From assembly GCA_030803735.1 (NCBI GenBank), contig JAURUC010000001.1, positions 2,435,501 through 2,499,500 of the forward strand: DNA of 64,000 nucleotides, in the 5' to 3' direction. Shown here piece by piece: positions 29,730-38,023 of this stretch. Each line of letters opens with the position of its first letter. The stretch's first letter is position 1. This DNA is from Actinopolyspora lacussalsi (GTDB taxonomy: Bacteria > Actinomycetota > Actinomycetes > Mycobacteriales > Pseudonocardiaceae). The position numbers were made by a program, and so were the translations under genes. The notes beneath the pieces are model-generated. The model was given only the letters and a program-made list of their open reading frames with translations. It was not told the DNA's origin and searched no databases.

Positions 29730-30569
29730 TCAGGGCTTGCGGCCCACGGCTCCGACGATGCAGTTCGACACTTCCGGCTCCTGCTTGTAGCGGGGGCCGT
29801 CCGGCCACCAGTCACAGCACCGCACCAGCCCCGGATCCACCAGTTCCAGCCCCGGGAACATGCTCCGGATCTGTTGTTCGGTGCGGAACTTCCCACTTCC
29901 CATCGGACTGTGGGTGAATCGGTCGTCCATCCTGTTGGCCAGCGCGGTGTAGTAGTCGTCGTCCCGCGGATCGTAGAAGTGACTCAGAACCACGAACGAT
30001 CCCGAGGGCAACGCCTCGATGTACTCCCGCATGATGTCGCCGGGGTCGCGTTCGCCGACGTAGTGGTGCAGTGTTCCGACCTGGAGCAGTGCCAGCGGCT
30101 GGGAGAAGTCGATGTGGGCGTTGACCACCGGGTCTTCCAGAATGGTTCGCGGCTGGAAGATGTCGGCCGGGCTGAAGTGGGTCTTCTCGTTCTCCTCCAG
30201 CAACGCACGGCCGTGGGCGAGCACCACCGGATCGTTGTCCACGTAGACGACCCTGGCCTCGGGGTTGAGCCGCTGCGCCACTTGATGGGTGTTCTCGGCG
30301 GTCGGTAAACCGGAACCGCAGTCCAGGAACTGCGAGATGTCGGTCTGGCTGGCCAGGAAACGGATCGTCCGAATCAGGAATTCGCGGTTGTCCCAGGCCA
30401 GGTCAGCCGCTTCCGGCGCTGCCTGCTTGACTCCCTCGAAGACTTGCCGATCGACTTCGTAGTTGTCCTTGCCACCGAGAAATGCGTCGTAGACCCTGGC
30501 GATACTCGCCTTGCTCGTATCGATGTGTACCGGAGTAGCGCTCTCCGGCGGGGATCCTGCTTCGGTCAT
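29730..30569 (-). CDS. DUF574-type SAM-dependent methyltransferase
   Basis: A 279-residue member of the actinobacterial S-adenosyl methyltransferase family (PF04672 type). Signatures: RVYDAFLGGKDNYEVDRQV, QFLDCGSGLPTAENTHQVA (SAM loop), RVVYVDNDPVVLAHGRALL and SGSFVVLSHF. The substrate is unknown; members are numerous in this phylum. The ATG at 30569 has GAGG nine bases upstream. The gene is divergent from an XRE regulator, with 223 bases between them, and a paralogue lies at 51449. Confidence 0.9.
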   Translation of the reverse strand: MTEAGSPPESATPVHIDTSKASIARVYDAFLGGKDNYEVDRQVFEGVKQAAPEAADLAWDNREFLIRTIRFLASQTDISQFLDCGSGLPTAENTHQVAQRLNPEARVVYVDNDPVVLAHGRALLEENEKTHFSPADIFQPRTILEDPVVNAHIDFSQPLALLQVGTLHHYVGERDPGDIMREYIEALPSGSFVVLSHFYDPRDDDYYTALANRMDDRFTHSPMGSGKFRTEQQIRSMFPGLELVDPGLVRCCDWWPDGPRYKQEPEVSNCIVGAVGRKP

Positions 30570-30792
30570 CTCAACCTCGTGTCGGGGGTCGGGTTCAGGG
30601 TCGGACGGTGCACTCGGCGTAGGAGTGTCAGCGCATGCTGTAAATGCAAGCACAAGGAGGTAATCTCACGAAACCGTGCGGCAGAACTTCGATTGGCACG
30701 AATGCCGGATCGCCTTCCCCCCGAACGAGTTCACCGCCGACTACAGTGTGAAAGCGAGAATCCGGTGTGTACACCGACGAACAGGAGTGGGG

Positions 30793-31686
30793 ATGACCAC
30801 CGTCGATTCCGGCGAACCCGATGACGAACACGTCGAGGAACATCCGAAACCGACAGCCAGGCGAATCGTGTTGGGCGCACAGCTGCGCAGGCTGCGCGAG
30901 AGAGCCGACATCACGCGCGCCCAGGCAGCGGACGAGATTCGCGGGTCCGAATCCAAAATCAGCCGGATCGAGCTCGCCAAGGTCAGCCTGAAGGAACGCG
31001 ATGTCCGCGACCTGCTCAAGTGCTACGGGGTCACCGACGACGAGCAACAACAGCCGTTCCTGGAAATGGTGCGCGAGTCCAAACAGCCCGGCTGGTGGAA
31101 CCGCTACAGCGATCTGATGCCCGATTGGTTCCAGGACTTCGTCGGTCTGGAGGAGTCCGCCTCGCGGATCCAGACCTACGAACTCCAGTTCGTGCCGGGA
31201 CTGCTGCAGATCGAGCCCTACGCCAAAGCCATCGCCAGTCACGGCAGACCGGAGCTGGCCGACGAGAACGTCCGGCGCAGGGTGGCACTGCGCATGCAGC
31301 GGCAGAAACTGCTCAACGGGCCGCAAGCCCCTCGGGTGTGGGCGGTGATCGACGAGTCCGTGTTACACCGGCCGATCGGTGGACTCGACGTGATGCGGCA
31401 ACAGTTGGACCACCTGCTGGAAATGACCAAGCGTTCCACCATCACGCTGCAGGTGGTCCCGTACCGGCTCAGCGGTTACGCCGCGGAGGGCTCGTTCAGC
31501 ATGTTGCGCTTCGCGGAGCCCGAGCTTCCGAATCTGGTCTACGTCGAACATCTCGCGGGCGCGCTGCACCTGGACAAACCGGAGGAGATCGAACAGTACA
31601 GCAGGGTGTTCGACCACCTGACCGTGGACGCCGAGACCCCGGAGGAGTCCAGGAAGCTGTTGCACAAGGTGCGGGCGGAACTCTGA
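30793..31686 (+). CDS. XRE-family regulator with DUF5753 domain
   Basis: A 297-residue helix-turn-helix regulator. The HTH lies near residues 22-75 (LGAQLRRLRERADITRAQAADEIRGSESKISRIE spans it). The rest is the DUF5753-type domain: QPGWWNRYSDLMPDWFQDFVGLE, FVPGLLQIEPYAKA, ALRMQRQKLL, SFSMLRF and NLVYVEHLAGALHLD. Such regulators pair with DUF397 proteins in streptomycete developmental control (WhiJ/BldB-like systems), and one follows here at 32144. The ATG at 30793 is preceded by AGGAG. Its targets are inferred to include the DUF397 promoter. Confidence 0.92.
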   Translation: MTTVDSGEPDDEHVEEHPKPTARRIVLGAQLRRLRERADITRAQAADEIRGSESKISRIELAKVSLKERDVRDLLKCYGVTDDEQQQPFLEMVRESKQPGWWNRYSDLMPDWFQDFVGLEESASRIQTYELQFVPGLLQIEPYAKAIASHGRPELADENVRRRVALRMQRQKLLNGPQAPRVWAVIDESVLHRPIGGLDVMRQQLDHLLEMTKRSTITLQVVPYRLSGYAAEGSFSMLRFAEPELPNLVYVEHLAGALHLDKPEEIEQYSRVFDHLTVDAETPEESRKLLHKVRAEL

Positions 31687-31695
31687 TTCCCGGAT

Positions 31696-31740
31696 CGGCC
31701 GGGTTCTCGCAGGCCGGGATCTCGTAGGCCGGGATCTCGT
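31696..31740. repeat. 15-bp tandem repeat after the XRE gene
   Basis: Two exact copies of AGGCCGGGATCTCGT (31711-31725, 31726-31740) follow a degenerate copy (31696-31710), just after the regulator stop. Unit length matches the repeat at 9093 but the sequence differs. The remaining part of this 457-base gap, up to the DUF397 promoter, shows no gene. Confidence 0.75.
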
Positions 31741-32056
31741 AGGTGGTTACGGGGCGGAGCCTCCCGCTGATTCCCGCTTCGGGAGGTTTTCCCGGCGACT
31801 GGGCCCGCACTTCGGACCACCGATCACTCACCGCCACCTCGGTCGTCCATTCGGGTGAGTCGCGTCGTCGAACCAGAGCGACTCGACGGAAACGAACCGT
31901 GAAACGGAGTTCCCCGGGCATCGAATCGAGAAGCACGCGACACCAGCGGCTCGCGCCGCTCAACCGGCCGAACGCCGAAATTTCCGAGCAGTATACCCGG
32001 GTGACACCCTGCACAGGAACCTGAACAATCTCGCACGATCGTGTGTATTCGTGCAG

Positions 32057-32121
32057 CTGCACGTGCAGATGCATTGCCTTTTCGGCGCCCCGTTGGCAAG
32101 ATCTTGTGCACGTGCAGATGC
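32057..32121 (+). promoter_or_regulatory. Promoter of the DUF397 gene bracketed by two 16-bp repeats
   Basis: TGCACGTGCAGATGCA is found exactly at 32057-32072 and 32106-32121. Between them are TTGCCT and, 18 bases on, AAGATC, which could serve as -35 and -10. The inner TGCACGTGCA is palindromic. This is the layout of an operator pair for the adjacent XRE regulator; binding is inferred. Confidence 0.5.
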
Positions 32122-32143
32122 ACAACGCAGAAAAGGTGACCAC

Positions 32144-32383
32144 ATGAGCGAGATGACCCGCACCAGCACCTCGGCTGCCGAGCTGCCGAGTGTGCGGTGG
32201 CGCAAGAGCAGGCACAGCGGTGCGATCGGGAACTGTGTGGAGGTCGCCGCGCTCAACGGCGGCGAGGTCGCCATGCGCAATTCCCGTGACCCGGAAGGCA
32301 CCGCTCTCATTTACACCCGTGCCGAGATCGCCGCGTTCGTGGCCGGCGCGAAGGACGGAGAGTTCGATGACTTCATCAGCTGA
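32144..32383 (+). CDS. DUF397 domain protein
   Basis: Small acidic protein of 79 residues with the DUF397 pattern: VRWRKSRHSGAIGNCVEVA, MRNSRDPEGTALIYTRAE and IAAFVAGAKDGEFDDF. DUF397 proteins act with XRE/DUF5753 regulators, often as antagonists or partners, as known from WhiJ-type systems; the regulator is encoded 460 bases upstream. I chose the ATG at 32144 (MSEMTRTST), preceded by AAAGGTG. The stop is overlapped by the next gene by 17 bases. Confidence 0.92.
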   Translation: MSEMTRTSTSAAELPSVRWRKSRHSGAIGNCVEVAALNGGEVAMRNSRDPEGTALIYTRAEIAAFVAGAKDGEFDDFIS

Positions 32384-32699
32384 CACCCAGTGCGATTCGG
32401 ACGCGCGACTGCGCGAACTGATGGCCCGGGGTTTTCAGTTCATGCAGTCCACCGATTCCCGTGGCGAGCTGCGGGCGCTGGTCGGCGTGCGTGGGCACGA
32501 CAACGTCATCGACGTGGTGCGCCTCGAATCGGAGGACCACGTGACGGCGACCAGGATGCCGAGCTACGAGGAGAACGTCTTCGAACCGAGCACCACCTGG
32601 TGGCATTCCAGCGGCCAGGTATGCGACGTGATCGACCGACTGCTCGAACTCCCCGACGACCACACTCCCGGATCCCTGCTGGTCGCCGCCGGACTCTAG
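32367..32699 (+). CDS. Hypothetical protein coupled to DUF397
   Basis: A 110-residue acidic protein I do not recognise. It overlaps the DUF397 gene by 17 bases, with GGAG upstream of the ATG, so it is translated from the same message. It reads RLRELMARGFQFMQSTDS, then RGELRALVGVRGHDNVID, and ends with DVIDRLLELPDD. The compact alpha/beta look and the coupling suggest a third partner of the XRE/DUF397 system. That is inference only. Confidence 0.8.
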   Translation: MTSSADTQCDSDARLRELMARGFQFMQSTDSRGELRALVGVRGHDNVIDVVRLESEDHVTATRMPSYEENVFEPSTTWWHSSGQVCDVIDRLLELPDDHTPGSLLVAAGL

Positions 32700-32710
32700 T
32701 CGGACTTCGT

Positions 32711-32734
32711 CGACCGGTTCCGCCGAACCGGTCG
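32711..32734 (+). terminator. Perfect 10-bp hairpin after the DUF397 operon
   Basis: CGACCGGTTC and GAACCGGTCG pair around a CGCC loop, eleven bases after the stop. No T-run follows, as is common in high-GC actinomycetes. Confidence 0.65.
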
Positions 32735-33151
32735 CGTAGCACCTCACTTGATGAGTTTTCGATCGTCCGCTGCGGCGACGTCCGCGGAGAGTGGCGCCGG
32801 GATGGCAAACAAGCCCGCTGGAAACTTCGGTAAGACCCGCTCGCGGGTATTAGGTATCGCCACGGGAAGACCGCACCCACGGGTGCGGTCAAGGCCGCGT
32901 TGCGATACGACAACTCAGGGACATTTTTACACGTTTCCTGGACGGTTAAGGAATTTTGGCTGGTTGTACGTTCGCCGAAGGCGGGGGGAGATCCCCGCCT
33001 TCGAACGTATAACGGCTCTGCTGGGAGCTTCGTAAGCAGCGAGAGGATCTAATCGTAACTGGTCAATCCATAAGGAGGATCCTTCCGCGCGGTATGGGAA
33101 AACTGGTTCCGCCGCGACTCCGATGTTTCGGCATCTCGATCTTTCAGGCTC
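32735..33151. other. Noncoding space with two hairpins
   Basis: No convincing gene. ACCCGC-TC-GCGGGT (32835-32848) and the perfect GACCGCACCC-AC-GGGTGCGGTC (32869-32890) form hairpins, followed by lower-GC sequence. They may end transcription of the cluster operon that reads leftward from 39 kb. Confidence 0.6.
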
Positions 33152-33709
33152 CTACGGTGGGCCATCGCCGACCGAATGAGGATTACCCGTCCTGTCACTC
33201 AATCCCAGAGTGCGGTGTGTGCCGAAGGAACGGCGATGGTAGGTGAGCGGACTCTGCGGTGTGCTGTCGGCTGTCGTTACACGACCGAATGCCACAAGAT
33301 GGTCGCCGCCTTCCACAAGCTCGGCCAGCTCGCACGCCAACCAACCGGCTGTATGCGCGATTCGTGGCAACTCTTGGTCCACATACCAATCGAGTCCCGC
33401 GAAGCGATCGATCTCCTGTCGAGTAAACCGCATCGCGGTATCCGCCTGCTTCGACCCGAGCACGTTCACTCCGAATCGCCGGGAAGAGCACAGTCTCATC
33501 AGTAAGGTGGAACGTCGGTCGAGAGCAACGAGCACCATCGGTGGTGTCGTGGACAGCGAAGCGAACGCACTCACCGTGGCGCCGTACGGCTTGTCACCGC
33601 TCATGGTGGTGACGATGGTGACGGGCGCGCAAACCGAAGCCATGGTTTCACGAAACACCTCCGCTGTTACGTCCGAGGTGCTCGGAGGACCGGTCGAGTG
33701 GATGGACAC
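33152..33709 (-). CDS. Flavin reductase (HpaC-like)
   Basis: A 185-residue NAD(P)H:flavin oxidoreductase of the two-component monooxygenase type. Markers: FRETMASVCAPVTIVTT, PYGATVSAFASLSTTPPMV, LLMRLCSSRRFGVNVL and DHLVAFGRV. It supplies reduced flavin, most likely to the acyl-CoA-dehydrogenase-fold hydroxylase encoded at 35272. The GTG at 33709 has GAGGAG upstream and lies nine bases after the DAHP synthase stop. It is the last gene of the probable operon starting at 39013. Confidence 0.9.
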   Translation of the reverse strand: MSIHSTGPPSTSDVTAEVFRETMASVCAPVTIVTTMSGDKPYGATVSAFASLSTTPPMVLVALDRRSTLLMRLCSSRRFGVNVLGSKQADTAMRFTRQEIDRFAGLDWYVDQELPRIAHTAGWLACELAELVEGGDHLVAFGRVTTADSTPQSPLTYHRRSFGTHRTLGLSDRTGNPHSVGDGPP

Positions 33710-33718
33710 ACGTGCTCC

Positions 33719-34981
33719 TCACTGTGTTGGAACGCTCGCGGAAGCGGGTGGAACAGGCCCGGTGGACGGGGCGCCGGATGACGACCGCCAAACCGAGGCG
33801 ATCTCCACGGCCTGTCGTGGAGTGAGCCGCGGGTCGCACAACGATGTGTAGCGCCTTCCCACCTCGGCTATTCCAGTGGCATCGGACACGCATTCGGTGA
33901 CAGCGGCGTCCGGCGTGGTTTCCAGGTGCAACCCGCCGGGCACACCACCGCCAACGTCCACTGCCTCGAGAAAGCCGTGCACCTCACGTCTCATCTCGCT
34001 GAGCAGTCGAGTCTTGTACCCCGACGGCGCCGTCGTTGTGTTGCCGTGCATCGGATCGCACAGCCAGATCGCCGGATGACCCGCTCGCCGAACCGCGGTT
34101 ACGAGAGTGGGCAGCACTTCGGCGACACGGTCCGCACCCATCCTCGCGATGAGCGTCAGCCTGCCCGGCTCTCGGGAAGGGTCGAGCGCTTCGCAAAGTC
34201 TCACCAATTGGTCGACGTCGATACCAGGACCGACCTTGCAAGCGACCGGATTCACCACGTTGGCGAGCATTCGCACGTGCGCTCCGTCGACTCGGCGGGT
34301 GCGCTCGCCGATCCAGGGCCAGTGCGTCGAGGTCAACAAAGATCTCTCCCCTACGCAGGGCCGAATCTGGGGCAGCTCGTAGTCCAACACGAGCGCTTCG
34401 TGGCTCGTCCAAACGGGAGCACCCACCGAAGCTTTCCACGCCCCCGAACGTTGCCGCAGGTAGTTCATCGCGCTGAGCGCTGCGGCATGGCAGTCAAGCA
34501 TCCGCCGCGGATCCGGACGACGCTCCTCCTCGTTCGGCGCGGAGCCATTGACGAGCTCGCCTCGGTAAACCGGTAACTCGTAACCATTGACTGTCTCGAC
34601 CGGCCGCGATCTCGGTTTCGCGAACTGCCCCGCGAACCGTCCCACACGCAGCACCGGAAGTCCCGAGTGAGCGGCGGTCACACCTGCGACGAGGTCCAGC
34701 ACCCCCACCTTGCGAGAGAGGTACTCGGGCGTGCATTCGGCAGGGTCCTCGGAGCAGTCGCCCGTTTGTACAACCTGGTACTGCCCGGCGGCCACGCCCG
34801 CGAGCAATGTCCTGAGCAAGTACACTTCCTGCTGCGTGACCAGAGCGGACGCTTTGTTCAGACGTTCCCGTACCTCGCTGACTGTCTCCGGCAATTCCCA
34901 GGGTGGCTGCTGTTCGGCAAGCGTCGGATCCAGATCGATTCGGGTGTCGATCGGAGGTGCATCCAGTATTTCTGTGTTCAT
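33719..34981 (-). CDS. Class II DAHP synthase (3-deoxy-7-phosphoheptulonate synthase)
   Basis: First enzyme of the shikimate pathway: phosphoenolpyruvate plus erythrose 4-phosphate. 420 residues, type II (plant/AroG-II-like). Conserved blocks: GRFAGQFAKPRSRP, LVNGSAPNEEERRPDP, VWTSHEALVLDYE, WIGERTRRVDGAHVRM, NPVACKVGPG and WLCDPMHGNT. The usual GGDCAE loop is TGDCSED here. Copies inside metabolite clusters raise shikimate flux or make amino-shikimate precursors, and often lack the N-terminal feedback module. The ATG at 34981 (MNTEILDAPP) follows GAAGG. Confidence 0.93.
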   Translation of the reverse strand: MNTEILDAPPIDTRIDLDPTLAEQQPPWELPETVSEVRERLNKASALVTQQEVYLLRTLLAGVAAGQYQVVQTGDCSEDPAECTPEYLSRKVGVLDLVAGVTAAHSGLPVLRVGRFAGQFAKPRSRPVETVNGYELPVYRGELVNGSAPNEEERRPDPRRMLDCHAAALSAMNYLRQRSGAWKASVGAPVWTSHEALVLDYELPQIRPCVGERSLLTSTHWPWIGERTRRVDGAHVRMLANVVNPVACKVGPGIDVDQLVRLCEALDPSREPGRLTLIARMGADRVAEVLPTLVTAVRRAGHPAIWLCDPMHGNTTTAPSGYKTRLLSEMRREVHGFLEAVDVGGGVPGGLHLETTPDAAVTECVSDATGIAEVGRRYTSLCDPRLTPRQAVEIASVWRSSSGAPSTGPVPPASASVPTQ

Positions 34982-35092
34982 TTGGCAACCTTCGGTGGTC
35001 AGGAGAAGTGTTGCGGTTTTGGTCCGGACCGGCGTCGTAACGAGGTTCTGGACATGGCCCCCCGGCATCGTCCGGATATGCTTGACGCACGC

Positions 35093-35225
35093 TCAGCCGA
35101 ACCTGTCACGAAAGATGCTGATGAGCTCGTCCGACATGAGGGCCTCGGGGTCGAAGAGCTCGGAAAAGGAGCCGATACGGGCGGGGAAGAACCTTCGCCG
35201 GACAATCCCCGCGAATCCGAATAGT
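35093..35225 (-). other. Open stretch with coding-like codon use, no normal start
   Basis: In the 290 bases between the hydroxylase and DAHP synthase genes, one minus-strand frame reads RRRFFPARIGSFSELFDPE then ALMSDELISIFRDRFG and stops at 35093. Codons end mostly in G or C, like real genes here. Only an internal ATG (35137, 14 codons) is available. It may be a gene remnant, a small peptide or chance. Confidence 0.3.
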
Positions 35226-35271
35226 GCCCCGTGGTGTGAGCACGCGGACTCACGTCATCGCGTTCGATATA

Positions 35272-36477
35272 TCAGAGGAACAGGCTGTCGGAATGTCCGG
35301 TGAGCAATAGCTGCCCCGCTGAGGTGACAATCTGTTCCTGTCCCACTGCGTGCTGACACATCGTGGTGCAGTCGCGCAACCAACGGTCCAGCGGGGAAGC
35401 GGTCCGGTAGATAGCCGCTCCGCCCACGAGGTCGTAAAGCGAGTTGACAATATCCCGCGCGACACGGAAAGCGTTGTAGCGAGCCAAGGCAACCGCAGCC
35501 CGCTCGTACGCGGTTTGCGGTGTCCCCGAGACGAGCTTCTCCCATTGCTGGTGCACCGAGTCGAAAACCGCGGCGCGAGCACTCGACAGCTGGATCTCAG
35601 CGGTGGCGACGGCATTCTGGACTCGTCCCTTATCCGCCCAACGGTCACCAGTCGCACGATCCACACGGGACTCCGCGAGCTCGCGGACATAGTCGATGGC
35701 GGCCCTGGCAACACCAAGCGGCACCCCGGCCATTTTACGAAGAATAGTGTCCGGGGCCGCGTGGAGCGGTCCATCCCGACGCGGCTCGTCCAGGCTGAAA
35801 GACCGTTCCTCCGGCACGAAAAGGTTCTCTACGGTGTAATCACGGCTACCACTGCCCGCCAGTCCGGTGGTATGCCAGGTATCGAGAATCTCGAAATCCT
35901 CAGGGCGCGCGACCATGATGCGCCAATTTTCCGATCTGTTTCCACGAGGATCAGATTCCGGTTCCCCATCCGAGTAAACCTTGCACCCGGCTACCAACCA
36001 ATCGGCGTGTGTGCAGCCGCTTCCGAATCGCCACCGACCACTGACCCGGTACCCGCCGGCGACGCGCTCGGCGACGCCTTCGGGGTGGATCCAGCCCGCG
36101 GTGATCATGTCAAGGCGCGGGAACATTTCCCGCGCCTTCTCATCGGGGAGGTATCCTGAGTAGATCCCGGAGTCGGCACCGATCATCGCGCACCAGGCCA
36201 CCGAGGCGTCGGCTTTCGCCAACGCTTCGATCACCTCGATCTGTTGTGCTGACGTGAGCTCCGGGCCGCCCCAGGAGCGCGGCATGTTCATCCGGAACAC
36301 TCCTGCTTCCCGCATCGAAGTGACGATGTCCCGAGGCAGGCAACGGTGTTGTTCGATCTCCTGCGCCCGCTCGCGCAGGGTAGGTGCGAGTACGTGGACA
36401 CGCTCCAGCAGCGTTTCCGTGGTGAGCGCTTCCGCCGGAAGGTTCGTCTCGGAGACGTGTTGGGCGACAGTGGTCAT
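35272..36477 (-). CDS. Acyl-CoA-dehydrogenase-fold flavin-dependent hydroxylase
   Basis: A 401-residue group D flavin monooxygenase (HpaB/HsaA/DszC-like), not a true acyl-CoA dehydrogenase as judged by context. Seen: REAGVFRMNMPRSWGGPE, ADASVAWCAMIGADSGIY, VSGRWRFGSGCTHADWL, TGLAGSGSRDYTVENLFVP and a C-terminal helical domain. Together with the flavin reductase at 33152 it makes a two-component oxygenase. I chose the ATG at 36477 (MTTVAQHVSE), with AAGGAG well placed; an earlier ATG at 36522 lacks one. The fold also includes the ring-expanding dioxygenase TdaE of tropone biosynthesis, so the reaction type is open. Confidence 0.85.
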   Translation of the reverse strand: MTTVAQHVSETNLPAEALTTETLLERVHVLAPTLRERAQEIEQHRCLPRDIVTSMREAGVFRMNMPRSWGGPELTSAQQIEVIEALAKADASVAWCAMIGADSGIYSGYLPDEKAREMFPRLDMITAGWIHPEGVAERVAGGYRVSGRWRFGSGCTHADWLVAGCKVYSDGEPESDPRGNRSENWRIMVARPEDFEILDTWHTTGLAGSGSRDYTVENLFVPEERSFSLDEPRRDGPLHAAPDTILRKMAGVPLGVARAAIDYVRELAESRVDRATGDRWADKGRVQNAVATAEIQLSSARAAVFDSVHQQWEKLVSGTPQTAYERAAVALARYNAFRVARDIVNSLYDLVGGAAIYRTASPLDRWLRDCTTMCQHAVGQEQIVTSAGQLLLTGHSDSLFL

Positions 36478-36538
36478 GATCTGCTCCTTGGAACTCGTGG
36501 AAGGGATGTGCTCGGTGGTCATCGGATGTGGTCGTTGG

Positions 36539-37984
36539 TCATCGGTAGCGTCCGGGAGCGAGTACGAAATTCGGATCGATGAGATCCTTGATGCGACGGG
36601 ACAGACATCGCGCGTTCTCGGTATGTGGAGCGCCGTCATTCCAGCCAGCGTGATCGACGTCCAGACGGTAAGGGCGGTAACCGGCGGTGCCGAACAACTC
36701 GTAGAGTCGGTCGAGAGCACGGTGTGCGTCTTCCGCCTCCGCTGTTCGACGTGGGTACTTCATGGACACGACGAAGTCGACGACATCACCGTCGAGTGCG
36801 TTCACCGTGGCCCCCGGTCGTACACCCGTTTCCCGGTGGACACATTCCAGTAGCTCGTACGCGTGCGCGACATCCTCACCCGTGAACGGCACGAGTGGGA
36901 GGAAGAAGAGCCAACCCAACTCACCCTCATCCACTTCGGATGCCGAACGCCGGAACGTCGCTTCCAGCAGCCAGTCGTTCGTGTCGGGATCACCAGCGTA
37001 AGCATTGTCGACCATGGTGCTCACGACGTCGTCGCCGTCGGGTTCGGGCAACCTGGTCAGTACGCTGGACCGTGCGGCCTCGGCGGCGACTACTTCTGAA
37101 ACGCGTTCGACCGCGGTATCCAGACCGTCGATGCACACATGCGCCCGATAGCCTGCGGAAGCAGCACCGTACAACTGGTTCGCCGTCGCGTCGTAGATCT
37201 TCACAACCCCGTTGACCAAGCCCTGCCGTACCCATCGGCGCAGCTCGTCAACAGCCGCGAGGAGATCCTGCCGGTCGAATTCGAAGCGCTCTGTGTTCAT
37301 CCGCTCCGGGCGGGGCATCAGGCGCACCACCCCCGCGGTAGCCACCCCGAGGTCGGACTGGGCGAACAGCTGCACCAGCGAGGGACCGAGTCCGTAGGGA
37401 TAGATCGCCGAAGAAGTGCCGTCCGCCAGGTCGGGCCACCAGCCGATCCGAACGAGCTCACCGTCCGGTAGCACGATCTCCAGGCCGACCAGGTCGGCGA
37501 CGCGTTGTCTGCGTAGCCCCACTCCTCGGTCAAGTGCGTTTCCCAGCACACTGGTGTGCGCCGAGGACGCGGTGACATTCAACATCCGATCAGTCCCGCG
37601 CAGTCTCGCTGCGAGCTCGCCCTGGGTAACACCGGGTTCCACGATCGCCCAGCCTCCCTCGGTGGAAAGGGCGCGCAGGGTGTCCAACTCGCCGACGTCC
37701 AGCAGGACCGTGCCGTCGGCAACGGGTTCCCGTGAGCCCAATCCCCAGTTCCTGCCGGTACTGACGACATGCATGGGCGCCGGTGCGCTCGTGTCGTTCG
37801 CTCGTTCCAGCAACTGACGAACGTCGTCGACCGATGAGGGGCGGAGGGTGGCAGGCACCTGCCGAGAAGGGAACAAACTCACGTTGGGACCCTGTGCTCC
37901 TTGGTGGTGAAACACGCGTTCCGGTCCCAACAGCGTGGTGGCGATATCGATCAGGGAGGTTGTGGTGGTTGAGGTGACAGACAT
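36539..37984 (-). CDS. VAO/PCMH-type FAD-linked oxidase
   Basis: A 481-residue flavoprotein of the vanillyl-alcohol oxidase / 4-cresol dehydrogenase family. FAD-binding domain motifs: VVSTGRNWGLGSREP, GTVLLDVGEL, WAIVEPGVTQGELAARL and QSDLGVATAGVVRLMPRPE. The C-terminal half is the substrate-binding domain, ending LIDPNFVLAPGRYR as in this family. Substrates of relatives are para-substituted phenols, which fits an aromatic pathway fed by the DAHP synthase. It lies 61 bases before the hydroxylase start and 39 bases after the GNAT stop, so it belongs to the operon. Confidence 0.87.
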   Translation of the reverse strand: MSVTSTTTTSLIDIATTLLGPERVFHHQGAQGPNVSLFPSRQVPATLRPSSVDDVRQLLERANDTSAPAPMHVVSTGRNWGLGSREPVADGTVLLDVGELDTLRALSTEGGWAIVEPGVTQGELAARLRGTDRMLNVTASSAHTSVLGNALDRGVGLRRQRVADLVGLEIVLPDGELVRIGWWPDLADGTSSAIYPYGLGPSLVQLFAQSDLGVATAGVVRLMPRPERMNTERFEFDRQDLLAAVDELRRWVRQGLVNGVVKIYDATANQLYGAASAGYRAHVCIDGLDTAVERVSEVVAAEAARSSVLTRLPEPDGDDVVSTMVDNAYAGDPDTNDWLLEATFRRSASEVDEGELGWLFFLPLVPFTGEDVAHAYELLECVHRETGVRPGATVNALDGDVVDFVVSMKYPRRTAEAEDAHRALDRLYELFGTAGYRPYRLDVDHAGWNDGAPHTENARCLSRRIKDLIDPNFVLAPGRYR

Positions 37985-38023
37985 GAATGGCTACCCCCAA
38001 AGTCATCGAGGAAGTGGGCGGTA

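Noticed and set aside
32748..33035. 95-residue plus-strand gene
   Set aside because: No ribosome site, runs through two perfect hairpins and lacks family features.
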